DNA from: Chthoniobacterales bacterium
GTDB taxonomy: Bacteria > Verrucomicrobiota > Verrucomicrobiia > Chthoniobacterales > JACTMZ01
DNA: 64,000 bases
Reading direction: 5' to 3'
NCBI GenBank assembly: GCA_018402585.1
Contig: JAGYIO010000002.1
Location: 350,406 to 414,405, forward strand
Below, piece by piece: positions 27,101-35,360 of the stretch; position 1 is the first letter of the stretch, and each line of letters starts with the position of its first letter. Position numbers and translations under genes: made by a program. The notes under the pieces were generated by a model. It did no database searches. It had not been told where the DNA came from and saw only the letters and a list, made by a program, of their open reading frames with translations.

Positions 27101-27752
27101 CTGCCGTGAGGATGAGTTGCGGTTCTCCGAGGGCATGGTGCGCGGGGGCGGGCGGGAGGTTTCCTTCGCCGCCGTTGCGGGCAAGGCCTACACGGAGCGG
27201 ATCCCGTTGTCCGCGACCGGATTTTACAAAACGCCGGATCTTCAGTGGGACTGGTCGATGGAGATCCCCAAGGGCCGGCCATTCCACTATTACGCCTTCG
27301 GGGCCTCGGTCTGCGAAGTGGAGCTGGACGGCTTCACCGGGATGCACCATCTGCGGCGGGTTGATATTCTTCACGATGTCGGCGATTCGCTGAACCCGGA
27401 CATCGACCGCGGGCAGATCGAAGGTGGCTTCTTGCAGGGGGCCGGATGGCTGACCAGCGAGGAGCTGAAGTGGAACAAGGATGGCCAGCTGCAATCTCAC
27501 AGCGCCAGCACCTACGCCATTCCGACGATCTCCGACGCACCTCTGGATTTCCGGGTCAACCTGTTAACGGATGCGGCGCAGCACAACACCATTCACGGCT
27601 CGAAGGCGGTGGGAGAGCCTCCCTTGATGCTGGCCATCTCGGTGAGGGAGGCGCTGCGGGACGCGCTGGCGGCCTTCGGCAGCGAGGCGCTGGTTTCCTC
27701 GCCGCTGACGCCCGAGGCTCTCAAGCAGGCAATCGGAAAAATGCCGTTCTAA
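24117..27752 (+). CDS. Single-chain xanthine dehydrogenase (2Fe-2S, FAD and molybdopterin domains fused)
   Basis: The 1211-residue enzyme oxidises hypoxanthine and xanthine to urate. It starts at TTG (24117). Residues 1-150 hold two [2Fe-2S] clusters (C39, C44, C47, C64; C102, C105, C137, C139). About 165-440 is the FAD domain (IVGATELAVLIN, SLGGNLVTASPIGDSAPVL). About 450-1211 is the molybdopterin domain (ESPRMGGGFGGKETQ, TSHTAFRGFGGPQGM with the substrate arginine, MGQGLHTK, and GEPPLML with the catalytic glutamate). This order is that of eukaryotic XDH; most bacteria split it into XdhA/XdhB. The Arg in FRGFGGPQ favours xanthine over aldehydes. The Moco genes are 3 kb downstream. Confidence 0.95.
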   Translation: MSAFITINGDPVEVSSAPLHQNLLEFLRLSGRTGSKGGCNEGDCGACTVLLLESGRPPRAINSCLALVHSLIGREVVTAEGLGGSGLHPVQQAMIASNGSQCGYCTPGFVCSMAEASARGVAGDPVAVADQLCGNLCRCTGYRPIREAMSSIPDVPMASSARPSEAGSPAYLTPATLDEALRWKAEHPDAPFIVGATELAVLINKQHLRPEKLISLEHIDRLLTVEETESHWHIGAAVPLTDLVDRLKGEFPALDQMFRLFASRQIRHRASLGGNLVTASPIGDSAPVLLALDATVTLASLTGERVVPLAEFFTGYRQTVLAAGEILVTISLPRNLPGRCVFYKVSKRREMDISAVSAAIRLVVDDEKVITDARLAYGGVAATPARAMKTERLLVGRNFQDAAGDEVLQALAAEFQPLDDLRASADYRKALIRDLFLKALSGAEDVIAAPVIQPLEPRDLPHESAAGHVTGEALYTQDLGLRRHALQVWLVRSEHAHARLTRVDVSRARNAPGVRAVLTAGDIPGHNNTGCSRDDEPLFASDLVQFHGQVIAAVVAGSLEQARLAAQLVVVEYEPLDPLLGIEAALEKQSFHTDPHTLRRGAVDEALRGAPRVIEGDFHIGGQEHFYLESQAALAEPDGDGVFVFSSSQHPSETQMIVSEVLGWPKHRVVVESPRMGGGFGGKETQANPWAAICALAAHRTGCAVAMQLDRDHDMECSGKRHPFFARYRVGFHPDGSLEAADIQLFSDGGWSLDLSQPVNDRALFHLDNAYFIPHVRFQGRVCQTNVTSHTAFRGFGGPQGMLVIEEIIARIAGELGLAPDEVRARNFYRGEGESNTTHYGEVVEGNRLARIWSELKESSSFGKRRGEIAEWNTAHPYRKRGLAITPVKFGISFTLKHYNQAGALVLVYADGSVQVNHGGTEMGQGLHTKILGVAMRELGLPRELIRLMHTRTDKVPNTSATAASSGSDLNGMAVADACRTLIGRLIPVAATILSCREDELRFSEGMVRGGGREVSFAAVAGKAYTERIPLSATGFYKTPDLQWDWSMEIPKGRPFHYYAFGASVCEVELDGFTGMHHLRRVDILHDVGDSLNPDIDRGQIEGGFLQGAGWLTSEELKWNKDGQLQSHSASTYAIPTISDAPLDFRVNLLTDAAQHNTIHGSKAVGEPPLMLAISVREALRDALAAFGSEALVSSPLTPEALKQAIGKMPF

Positions 27753-27889
27753 GGAAAACCGGCGACCGCGGCGAGCGGGTCTTCCGCCTCGTGGGTGAGG
27801 TCGAAGACGAACAAAATGAGCAGTTCGGTGACCATGGCAGGCTCGTCGGGTGAATGCGGGTTGAAGACGTTCGTCGTATGGATCGACAC
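27749..27889 (-). other. Coding-like open frame downstream of uraD, possible small gene or gene remnant
   Basis: The minus frame ending at 27749 has strong third-position GC bias. From GTG 27889 it would encode 46 residues (VSIHTTNVFNPHSPDEPA..., then a hydrophobic LLILFVFD segment). The frame stays open upstream into uraD in another phase, with no ATG at a sensible place. It overlaps the xdh stop by three bases. It could be the 3' end of a lost gene or a small coupled gene; no family was recognised. The rest of the 196-base gap shows nothing. Confidence 0.3.
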
Positions 27890-27948
27890 CTTGGCCGTGT
27901 CAGGAGAACTGAAGGCGAGGAGGTCCGATGACGATACGACCCGGCAGG

Positions 27949-28455
27949 TCAGGCGATGAGGTCCCCGATCCGGAGGCGGGCGATCTCGTGGATTTGCCGC
28001 AGGGCTTCCACCATTTCCTCCGATCGGGAGTTTTCGATCCGGGAATGAAAGGCGGCGAGGATGCCCTCTTTGGTGGCGAGCCGTGCGCAGATAATGAAGG
28101 GGAATTCGAAGCGTTCACGGTAGCGCGCGTTGAGGTCGTTGAATTCCTCGTGTTCGGAGTCGGAAAGGCGGTCGAGTCCGAGGCCGCCCTGTTCGCGGGC
28201 GGATTCGGAGGTGAGCGCGCCGGCCCGGGCCACCTTGCCTGCGAGGTCCGGGTGGGCGCGGAGGAGCGTGAGTTTTTGCTCCTCGGTGGCGGCGTCGACG
28301 ATGGCGCGCATTTTGGCAACGAGATCCGCCCGGTTTTGGAACGGGCGCATGGCGGCCGCACTCCACGCCACCCATTGCGAGTGTTCATAAACGCCGCCGA
28401 GCAATTCGACAAAGTTTGCAGTCGGGAGTGAATTCAGCTGGGAAATGGACGTCAC
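27949..28455 (-). CDS. uraD: OHCU decarboxylase
   Basis: UraD converts OHCU to S-allantoin after UraH. The 168-residue protein begins TSISQLNSLPTANFVELLGGVYEHSQWVA (family N-terminus with the active-site histidine region), then LLRAHPDLAG (HPDL motif with the catalytic histidine) and REQGGLGLDRLSDSEHEEFNDLNARYRERFEFPFI. The GTG at 28455 is chosen because it gives the usual length; the longer ATG frame to 28608 adds non-family sequence. It converges with the xdh operon. Confidence 0.92.
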   Translation of the reverse strand: MTSISQLNSLPTANFVELLGGVYEHSQWVAWSAAAMRPFQNRADLVAKMRAIVDAATEEQKLTLLRAHPDLAGKVARAGALTSESAREQGGLGLDRLSDSEHEEFNDLNARYRERFEFPFIICARLATKEGILAAFHSRIENSRSEEMVEALRQIHEIARLRIGDLIA

Positions 28456-28796
28456 TAGAAGGGACAGAGAGTGAGATGAGCTGTTTAAAAAGCAAACAAT
28501 ATGGTTAGGACGAATGCGGGTCTTGAAGGTCCGGCGTAAGGTGCGCGAATTGCCGGTGGATGAGCTTTTGTCCGGCGATTTGGAGGGCTCGTCTTCCGGG
28601 CCTGACAATTCATCGATCGTGCTCGTCTGTGCGCAAGGGGCGTGCCCGGCGAGGTCATGGCGAAAATGGTGGTGGGTGCGACCACCTCAGATCGTCTCAA
28701 CCCGTCAACACCCAATTGGGACAAAAGGTTTGTTTTCACCGAGGGCCTTCTTGTTGTGACCGGTGCATCGGATGCGGCGCTGCTGAAATTGCCCCA
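28456..28796. other. Intergenic gap of 341 bases between uraD and the TauE-like gene
   Basis: No convincing gene. A minus frame of 84 codons (28485-28739) has a basic, low-information product and is not accepted. The uraD-proximal part is AT-rich (ttgtttaaaaagcaaacaatatgg around 28478-28503), unlike the surroundings, and is a plausible promoter or regulator-binding region for uraD. Confidence 0.35.
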
Positions 28797-29546
28797 TCAG
28801 GGAAGAACTCTCGTCCACAGGTTGCCGGCAACGATCAGGATGATGAGTCCGGTGATCTGGCGTACGCGGACCGCGGGCAAGATCGAGCAACCACAACGCG
28901 CACCGACGAGCCCGCCCGCCAGGACGGCAGCCGGCAGTGGCCAGAAGTTGAGCACGGCCTCCGTGCTCCAACCGTGTTTTTGCCATTGGCCCACCAGTCC
29001 TGCCGCGCTGTTGACGAAAATAAATCCGGCAGCCAAAGCGGCCACTTGTTTGGCCGGCGCCCAGCGGGCGAGATGCAGGATTGGCGCAAGGAAGATGCCG
29101 CCGCCGATACCCACGATGCCGCTGATGAATCCCAAGCCTGCGCCGATCAACGGGCTGCCCAGTCCGGTGATGCGTCGCGCGAGGCCTCCGGCGGACCGGT
29201 GGTCCTCACGCAGCGGGACAAGGAGGAGGCATCCTGCGGCGGTGAGCGAAGCCGCGAGGAGGAAGAGGAACGTCGACTCACCCACTGGAAAAAGTCCGCC
29301 GAGGTAGGATGCCGGGATGGAAAACGCGAGGAAGGGCAGACTGCGCCGCCACGGAAAATGGCCGGCGTGCGCGAATTGGGCAAAGCCTTGCGCCGAGACG
29401 ATGAGGTTGCAGGAAAGTCCGAGAATAGGCAGCACCGCAGGCGCGACGCCATGCCAATGAAGGAGGGCGAGATAGGAGGAGCCGCCGCCGAAGCCGACGC
29501 TCGAATAAACCAGCGCGACGAGGAAAAAAAGAACGGTCAGGATCAT
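28797..29546 (-). CDS. TauE/SafE-family membrane transporter
   Basis: The 249-residue protein has about eight transmembrane helices and two copies of the family signature: VYSSVGFGGGSSYLALLH near the N-terminus and FISGIVGIGGGIFLAPIL in the middle. TauE/SafE proteins are thought to export sulfite or sulfoacetate or to move related anions. It starts 11 bases after the moaA stop on the same strand, so the two are probably co-transcribed. A link to sulfur handling for the cofactor is possible but unproven. Start ATG at 29546. Confidence 0.85.
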   Translation of the reverse strand: MILTVLFFLVALVYSSVGFGGGSSYLALLHWHGVAPAVLPILGLSCNLIVSAQGFAQFAHAGHFPWRRSLPFLAFSIPASYLGGLFPVGESTFLFLLAASLTAAGCLLLVPLREDHRSAGGLARRITGLGSPLIGAGLGFISGIVGIGGGIFLAPILHLARWAPAKQVAALAAGFIFVNSAAGLVGQWQKHGWSTEAVLNFWPLPAAVLAGGLVGARCGCSILPAVRVRQITGLIILIVAGNLWTRVLP

Positions 29547-29556
29547 GAAGCGGCCC

Positions 29557-30585
29557 TCAGCCCCCGATGAAGGACATCTCGACCTTGGGTGCACCGCCGG
29601 CGGCCCCGGCGCGGATTTCCGAATAGCGGTCCGCCCGCCGGCTCCAAAGTCCGGCCACCAAGCGGTAGAGTTCCTCGTTGTCGAGGTTGTCCGCCCGCAT
29701 GGCGCCGACGAGATCGAATCCTTCGGACGCGAAGAGGCAGGTGAAGAGCCGCCCGTCGGCCGACAACCTTGCCCGCGTGCAATCGCGACAGAATGGCGCG
29801 GAGATCGAGGTGATCAGCCCGAATTCGCAGCCATCATCGCGGTAGCGGTAGCGGGCGGCCACTTCGCCGTATTGCGCGGGCGATACCGGTTCTAAAGCGA
29901 ATTCCCGCGCGAGCCGTTCGAGGATTTCTCGGCCGGGCACGACCATGGCCGGATCCCAGTGGTTGGAATTGCCGACGTCCATGAATTCGATGAAGCGCAG
30001 GACGAGGCCCTCGCGTTTGCAGTGGCGGGCTATGGGCAGAATTTCGCCGTCGTTCACCCCACGCTGCACGACCATGTTGATTTTCACACCCAGTCCCGCG
30101 GCACGCGCCGCAGCGATACCTTCGAGTACGCGACCCGGCTGATGTCCGCGTCCGTTCATCGCCCCGAAAATCCCCGGATCCAGCGCGTCGAGACTCACGG
30201 TCACGCGGTGCAGGCCCGCCTCGGCCAGTCCGGCCGCCAATTCCGGCAGGAGCAGCCCGTTGGTCGTCATGGCGATATCCTGCAAGTCGGGAAAACGGCG
30301 CAGCCCGTGCAGGAATTTTCTCACTCCGCGCCGCAGGAGGGGTTCGCCGCCGGTGACGCGCAACTTGCCGACCCCGCAGCGGACGAAGGCGCCGATGATG
30401 CGGTCGAGTTCGGGCAGTCGCAGGAGTTGATCCTTGCGCAGGAAGACGTGGTTGTGGTCGAAAACCTCCGCCGGCATGCAGTAGGTGCAACGCAGATTGC
30501 AGCGATCCGTGAGCGAAATGCGCAGATCACGCACCGGGCGGGCGAGGAGATCGAGAGGCTGGCTGTCGGGGGTCGGCGGGGTCAT
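29557..30585 (-). CDS. moaA: GTP 3',8-cyclase MoaA
   Basis: MoaA is a radical SAM enzyme that, with MoaC, turns GTP into cyclic pyranopterin monophosphate, the first Moco intermediate. The 342-residue protein has the SAM cluster CNLRCTYC (C29, C33, C36 including the DRC cysteine), VTGGEPLLR, and the second [4Fe-4S] set in APFCRDCTRARLSADGRLFTCL. It ends with the GG tail (SFIGG) typical of MoaA. It is divergent from moeA with only 47 bases between starts, so a shared control region is likely. Confidence 0.96.
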   Translation of the reverse strand: MTPPTPDSQPLDLLARPVRDLRISLTDRCNLRCTYCMPAEVFDHNHVFLRKDQLLRLPELDRIIGAFVRCGVGKLRVTGGEPLLRRGVRKFLHGLRRFPDLQDIAMTTNGLLLPELAAGLAEAGLHRVTVSLDALDPGIFGAMNGRGHQPGRVLEGIAAARAAGLGVKINMVVQRGVNDGEILPIARHCKREGLVLRFIEFMDVGNSNHWDPAMVVPGREILERLAREFALEPVSPAQYGEVAARYRYRDDGCEFGLITSISAPFCRDCTRARLSADGRLFTCLFASEGFDLVGAMRADNLDNEELYRLVAGLWSRRADRYSEIRAGAAGGAPKVEMSFIGG

Positions 30586-30632
30586 TGATCGTCGCCAGGG
30601 CGGACCATCCAAGCTATCCGTCATCCATCGCC

Positions 30633-31832
30633 ATGGAAACCCCAAGCACGCCAGCGCGGGCCGCGGAACTCATTTTCGCCCTCCGCGGAACAACACCCAC
30701 GCAACGTCGTCCGCTCGGCGACGCGGCCGGCCGCATTCTGCGTCAGGAGGTGGTGGCCGACGCCGACTTTCCGCCGTTCGACCGCGTGATGATGGACGGC
30801 TTGGCTGTGCGTCACCATGAGGTGACGGGCGGACGACGAGGGTTCACGGTGCTCGGGTCGGCGCCAGCGGGGCGCGGTCGGACGACTCTGCCGGCGCAGC
30901 CCGGCGCGGCTTTGGAAATCATGACCGGCGCAGTCCTGCCGGAGGGCGCCGATTGCATCTTGCCTTGCGAGTGGTATGACATTTCTGGTGCTTCCGCCGT
31001 CTTGCGCGCGCAGTCTTCGGTGCAGCCGGGCGCTTTTATCCACCGCCGCGGCTCGGACCATCGCACCGGCGATGTCCTGCTCCGGCCCGGTGTGCGCGTG
31101 GGGCCCGTCGAGGTCAGTATCGCGGCGGCCTGCGGATGTGCCGAGGTCGAGGTGTCCGAGTCGCTCCGCATTGCGGTGCTCGGCACCGGTGACGAACTGG
31201 TTGCGGTCGGGGATGTGCCGCGCGAGGGGCAGATCCGGCAGACGAACGTTTCCGCGCTGTCCGCTGCGCTGAGGTTGTCCGGCTACGGACCGATCGAAAC
31301 CGGCGCATTGCCCGACGAAGTGCCGGCATTGCGCGAAGGCCTGGTTTCCTCGCTGACACGCCACGATGTGGTCGTTGTCACCGGCGGTGTTTCCAAAGGG
31401 CGTCGCGACTTGGTCCCGGCTATCCTTGCGGAGACGGGGGCTTCGTGCATCTTGCACGGCGTGGCCCAGCGTCCCGGAAAACCGATGGGCGTGTGGCACG
31501 TGGCGGGCGGCCCGGTGATTTTCGGTCTGCCCGGCAATCCGGTGTCCGCCCTCGTATGCCTGTGCCGCTACGTCCTGCCCGCGCTTTTCCGGTGGAGCGG
31601 GGGGACGGAGGATCCGCCGCCGCGGCGGATTTTGCGCGGGTCGTTTGCGCGGCCGCACGGACTGACCTTGTTTCTCCCGGTCTTGGAGGACGGGGACGGG
31701 AATCTCGCTCCGGCCCCCGTGGCCAATTCCGGGGATTTTTGCGGCTTGGCCCGGAGTTGCGGATTTGTGGAGTTGGACGAAAGTTTTGCCGAAGGTTCGC
31801 CCATTCCGTATTTTCGTTGGTGCGAAACATGA
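30633..31832 (+). CDS. moeA: Molybdopterin molybdenumtransferase MoeA
   Basis: MoeA inserts molybdate into adenylated molybdopterin. The 399-residue protein has DFPPFDRVMMDGLAVR, LEIMTGAVLPEGADCILP, AVLGTGDELV, QTNVSALSAAL, VVVTGGVSKGRRDLV and FGLPGNPVSALVCL, all conserved MoeA segments, followed by the C-terminal beta domain. The stop overlaps the moaC start (ATGA), so translation is coupled. First gene of the rightward Moco operon. Confidence 0.95.
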   Translation: METPSTPARAAELIFALRGTTPTQRRPLGDAAGRILRQEVVADADFPPFDRVMMDGLAVRHHEVTGGRRGFTVLGSAPAGRGRTTLPAQPGAALEIMTGAVLPEGADCILPCEWYDISGASAVLRAQSSVQPGAFIHRRGSDHRTGDVLLRPGVRVGPVEVSIAAACGCAEVEVSESLRIAVLGTGDELVAVGDVPREGQIRQTNVSALSAALRLSGYGPIETGALPDEVPALREGLVSSLTRHDVVVVTGGVSKGRRDLVPAILAETGASCILHGVAQRPGKPMGVWHVAGGPVIFGLPGNPVSALVCLCRYVLPALFRWSGGTEDPPPRRILRGSFARPHGLTLFLPVLEDGDGNLAPAPVANSGDFCGLARSCGFVELDESFAEGSPIPYFRWCET

Positions 31833-32317
31833 CCTCCGACTCTTCCTGGACCCACCTTGATCCGGACCACAATCCCGCCATGGTGGACATTTCGGCCAAG
31901 CCGGTGACGGTCCGCACCGCGGTGGCCGGCGCGGAACTATGGCTGCCTCCCGGGGTCCTCGCGCAACTGCGGGACGGCGACATCCGTTCGCCGAAGGGCC
32001 CGGTCTTCCAGACGGCGATCATCGCCGGCACGATGGCGGCGAAGCAGACCTCCGGCCTCATCCCTTTCTGTCATCCGTTGCCGCTCGACGCGGTCCGTAT
32101 CACCATCCAGCCGCCGGAAGGCGGGATCCTCCGCATCGAAGCCATGGTCAAGACGAGTCACAAAACCGGCGTGGAAATGGAGGCCCTCGTCGCGGCGAGC
32201 GTGGCTGCGCTGACCGTCTATGACATGTGCAAGGCCTTTTCCCCGGCGATGGAAATCCGCCGCGTCCGCCTCCTCAACAAGTGTGGTGGAAAAAGTGATT
32301 ACACCGCGGACGAATGA
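31829..32317 (+). CDS. moaC: Cyclic pyranopterin monophosphate synthase MoaC
   Basis: The 162-residue protein acts after MoaA. It shows the family motifs MVDISAKPVT, GTMAAKQTSGLIPFCHPL, KTGVEMEALVAASVAALTVYDMCKA and LLNKCGGKSDY. Catalytic lysine and aspartate residues are present. It overlaps moeA upstream and the mobA-moaD gene downstream by four bases each. Confidence 0.96.
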   Translation: MTSDSSWTHLDPDHNPAMVDISAKPVTVRTAVAGAELWLPPGVLAQLRDGDIRSPKGPVFQTAIIAGTMAAKQTSGLIPFCHPLPLDAVRITIQPPEGGILRIEAMVKTSHKTGVEMEALVAASVAALTVYDMCKAFSPAMEIRRVRLLNKCGGKSDYTADE

Positions 32318-33150
32318 GCAACGCGCTGCACGGACTTCTCCTTGCCGGGGGCAAAAGCTCGCGCATGGGGTGCGACAAAGCGTCCATGGTCCTCGGGGAT
32401 GATGGACTGACGCAGGCCGGGCGGGCCCTCGGGATCTTGCGGCAATTTTGCGGGCCGGTTTATCTTTCCCTCCGCGAGGGGCAACCGGTGCCGGCCGGCG
32501 GCGAGGGTGTGCCGGTGCTGCACGACGTTCCGGGAGCGCAAGGCCCGCTGTCCGGGATCCTTGCCGCTTTCCATCAAGCCCCCGGCGCGGCGTGGCTCGT
32601 CCTGGCCTGCGATTTGCCTTTGGTCCACCCCGGCCTCCTCGCTCGCCTCGCGGCGCGGTATGCGGAGGACCCGTCCTCGCCCTTTATCGCCTATGCCAGT
32701 GCGCTCGATGGACTGCCCGAACCGCTCTGCGCGATTTACGGGCCGTCCGCTTTCCCGGTTCTTGGCCGGCACGCTGCGCGCGGACATTTTTGTCCGCGTC
32801 ATATCCTGCTTGAGGAAAGCGTGCCGCTTCTCGCTCTGCCCGAAGCGGACACTGGGGCGCTGACCAACCTGAATACCCCGCAGGACGTGGCCGGAGTGCG
32901 GACCGGAGCCCGCGAGGTCCGGGTCGCCTGGTTCGGCCACCTCGCCGATCAGCGGGGTTTGCGTGAGGAGAGGGTGGCCACGACGGCGGAGACGGCCGGT
33001 GACTTCCGGCGTGAGATGAGCGATCTCCACCGCCTCGACCTTGATTCCGGGGTGGTCCGCGTTGCGGTCAACGACGAGTTCGCGCTCGACGGGCACCGGC
33101 TGCAAGCCGGGGACAGAGTTGTCTTTCTTTCGCCGTTTGCCGGAGGATGA
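32314..33150 (+). CDS. MobA-like molybdenum cofactor nucleotidyltransferase fused to MoaD
   Basis: The 278-residue protein joins two Moco functions. Residues about 1-190 resemble MobA/MocA: GLLLAGGKSSRMGCDKASM (nucleotide loop), GAQGPLSGILAAF, WLVLACDLPLV and TNLNTPQD. Residues about 198-278 are a ubiquitin-like MoaD: VRVAWFGHLADQRGLREE, VAVNDEFALDGHRLQAGDRVVFLSPFAGG. The C-terminal Gly-Gly is the residue pair that MoeB/MoaE chemistry needs as thiocarboxylate. No separate moaD is seen. For XDH, which uses the MPT- or MCD-type cofactor, the MobA half could supply the cytosine nucleotide (inference). Confidence 0.88.
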   Translation: MSNALHGLLLAGGKSSRMGCDKASMVLGDDGLTQAGRALGILRQFCGPVYLSLREGQPVPAGGEGVPVLHDVPGAQGPLSGILAAFHQAPGAAWLVLACDLPLVHPGLLARLAARYAEDPSSPFIAYASALDGLPEPLCAIYGPSAFPVLGRHAARGHFCPRHILLEESVPLLALPEADTGALTNLNTPQDVAGVRTGAREVRVAWFGHLADQRGLREERVATTAETAGDFRREMSDLHRLDLDSGVVRVAVNDEFALDGHRLQAGDRVVFLSPFAGG

Positions 33151-33157
33151 CACCGTA

Positions 33158-33595
33158 ATGTTCCTGCTTGGAAATCATCCGATCGACCCCGCGCCGCTGC
33201 GCCGGGAGCTGGCTGCCGACGATTGCGGGGGATTTGTTTTTTTCGAAGGTCGGGTGCGCGACCACCACGAGGGACGGACGGTGACCGGATTGCATTACGA
33301 AGCTTACCGGGAGCTTGCGGAAAAGGAGGGCCGCAAGCTTGTGCGGGAAATCGCGCTTAAGCATGGCGTGCGGGCTGCGGCCATCCACGCGACCGGCGAC
33401 CTCACGCCCGGGGACCTCGCCGTGTGGGTCGGGGCAGCCGCCGCGCACCGCGAGGAAGCCTTCGCGGCCTGCCGCGAACTGATCGACGCGATCAAGGCGC
33501 GTGTGCCCATCTGGAAGCGCGAGTCCTACGCCGGAGGAAGCAGCGGATGGGTCGAAGGATGCGCCTGCGCAGCGCGCCATGGTGAAGGCCAATGA
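33158..33595 (+). CDS. moaE: Molybdopterin synthase catalytic subunit MoaE
   Basis: MoaE, with thiocarboxylated MoaD, adds the two sulfurs to make molybdopterin. The 145-residue protein has FVFFEGRVRDHHEGRTVTGLHYEAY, a helix EKEGRKLVREI, VWVGAAAAHREEAF and the catalytic lysine segment IKARVPIWKRE. A GGAGG sequence lies about 11 bases before the ATG at 33158. The MoaD half of the preceding gene is the presumed partner; its stop is eight bases upstream. Confidence 0.95.
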   Translation: MFLLGNHPIDPAPLRRELAADDCGGFVFFEGRVRDHHEGRTVTGLHYEAYRELAEKEGRKLVREIALKHGVRAAAIHATGDLTPGDLAVWVGAAAAHREEAFAACRELIDAIKARVPIWKRESYAGGSSGWVEGCACAARHGEGQ

Positions 33596-33644
33596 ACATT
33601 CTGCACCGCGCCATCCTGGCTTACCTCCACCGCGGCCAACCAAA

Positions 33645-35360
33645 TCAGGCCATGATTTCCTCGTGGAAGAGGCGGCCTTCGGTCGTGGCCTTGACGTAGC
33701 CGGTGCGGATGGTGAAGTCGCCGAAGTGTTCGCCCTCCTCCCGTTCCGTGGCATAGCGGCGGATGATCGGTGCGAGTTCGTTGACGATCTCCTCCGCTTT
33801 GACCGAGGGCTTGTAGAGTTTGTTCAACCGTGAACCGTCATGGGCGGCGCCGAGGTAGATGTTGTATTTGCCCGGCGCGCGACCGACGAAACCGATTTCC
33901 CCAAGGTAGGGCCGCGCACAGCCGTTCGGGCAACCGGTCATGCGGATGAGGATGGCGTCGTGGTGCAGACCGCACTCCTCGATGACTTCGTCCAGTTCGC
34001 TGACCAGTTGGGGCAGATAGCGTTCACTTTCCGCCAGGGCGAGGCCGCAGGTGGGGAGGGCGACGCAAGCCATCGAATTGAGGCGCAGACCGGTGATACG
34101 CTCGGGGACATCGAGTTTGTATTGCTTGAGCAGCGCCTCGATGCGCGGCTTTTGCTCCGGGGTCACGCCGCCGATGACCAGATTCTGGTTGGCGGTGAGA
34201 CGGAAGTCGCCGGTGTGGATCTTGGCAATTTCGCGCAATCCGGTCTTGGCCGGGAGGTCATCGGTGTCGCGCAGGCGGCCGTTCTGGATAAAGAGCCCGT
34301 AATACCAGCGTCCATCCGTGCCCTCGCTCCAGCCGTAGCGGTCGCCGGAGCTGGTGAATTCAAACGGACGGGTCTCGCCCAGTTTCCAGCCGAGACGGGA
34401 TTCGAGTTCGTTTTTGAACCAGTCGATACCGCGGTCCTCGATGGTGTATTTGAGGCGGGCGTGCTTGCGGTTGGTGCGGTCGCCGAAGTCGCGTTGGACG
34501 GTGAGAACTTTTTCCGCGACCTCGACAACCTTTTCCCGCGGGAGGTAGCCGATGACGTTGGCCAGGCGCGGATAGGTTTTGGTGTCGCTGTGTGACATGC
34601 CAAGGCCGCCGCCGACCGAGAGGTTGTAGCCGAGGAGTTTTTCCTCTTCCCCGATGGCAATAAAACCGAGGTCCTGCGTGTAAACATCGATGTCATTGCT
34701 CGGTGGGACAGCGAAGCCGGTTTTGAATTTGCGCGGAAGATATGTTTTGCCGTAAAGCGGTTCCTCCTCGGTTTCCGGAGTCACTTTTTCGCCGTCGAGC
34801 CAGATCTCGTGGTAGGCGCGGGTCTGCGGGGTGAGGTGGGCGCTGACCGCGCGGGCGTCTTCGAGCACGGGGGTGTGCAGGGCGGATTGCCAGGGGTTTG
34901 GATTGGCCATCACGTTGCGGTTCACGTCGCCGCAGGCCGCGATGCAGTCGAGAACGGCGTGGTTGATCCCCTGCATGGTCGTTTTCAGCACATCCTTGGT
35001 GATGAAATGGAGTTGGAAGGCTTGACGCGTGGTCAGCTTGATGGTGTGGCTGCCGTATTGGTCGGCCAAGGCGTCGATTTTCAGCCACTGGTCCGGGGTG
35101 CAAACGCCGCCGGGGACGCGGATGCGGATCATGAAGATGAAAGACTTCTCCAGGCCGGCTTTCCTCCGCTCGCTGCGCTGGTCACGGTGGTCCTGCTGGT
35201 AGATGCCGTGGAATTTCGAGACAGTCGTGTCGTCGTCGGATATCGCTCCGGTCGAGCGGTCTTCGAGACTGGCGGCGAGGGTGCCGCGCAGATAATGACT
35301 GGCCTCTTTGAGAACCTCGACTTTGCAGGGTGGTTTTGGGTCGGCGTGGTCGGAAATCAT
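33645..35360 (-). CDS. cysI: Sulfite reductase hemoprotein (beta subunit)
   Basis: The 571-residue siroheme/[4Fe-4S] enzyme reduces sulfite to sulfide in cysteine synthesis. It has two ferredoxin-like nitrite/sulfite reductase repeats. The cluster ligands are in [18 protein letters not shown] and [16 protein letters not shown] (C-x5-C and C-x3-C), and TTRQAFQLH and [10 protein letters not shown] belong to the siroheme pocket. The length and ends ([19 protein letters not shown]) fit CysI. No CysJ flavoprotein is adjacent, so a different electron donor is possible. It converges with moaE. Confidence 0.93.
   Translation of the reverse strand: MISDHADPKPPCKVEVLKEASHYLRGTLAASLEDRSTGAISDDDTTVSKFHGIYQQDHRDQRSERRKAGLEKSFIFMIRIRVPGGVCTPDQWLKIDALADQYGSHTIKLTTRQAFQLHFITKDVLKTTMQGINHAVLDCIAACGDVNRNVMANPNPWQSALHTPVLEDARAVSAHLTPQTRAYHEIWLDGEKVTPETEEEPLYGKTYLPRKFKTGFAVPPSNDIDVYTQDLGFIAIGEEEKLLGYNLSVGGGLGMSHSDTKTYPRLANVIGYLPREKVVEVAEKVLTVQRDFGDRTNRKHARLKYTIEDRGIDWFKNELESRLGWKLGETRPFEFTSSGDRYGWSEGTDGRWYYGLFIQNGRLRDTDDLPAKTGLREIAKIHTGDFRLTANQNLVIGGVTPEQKPRIEALLKQYKLDVPERITGLRLNSMACVALPTCGLALAESERYLPQLVSELDEVIEECGLHHDAILIRMTGCPNGCARPYLGEIGFVGRAPGKYNIYLGAAHDGSRLNKLYKPSVKAEEIVNELAPIIRRYATEREEGEHFGDFTIRTGYVKATTEGRLFHEEIMA

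Noticed and set aside
28485..28739. 84-codon minus-strand frame in the uraD-tauE gap
   Set aside because: Serine/arginine/proline-rich, no family and no ribosome-binding site. Not enough support to call a gene.
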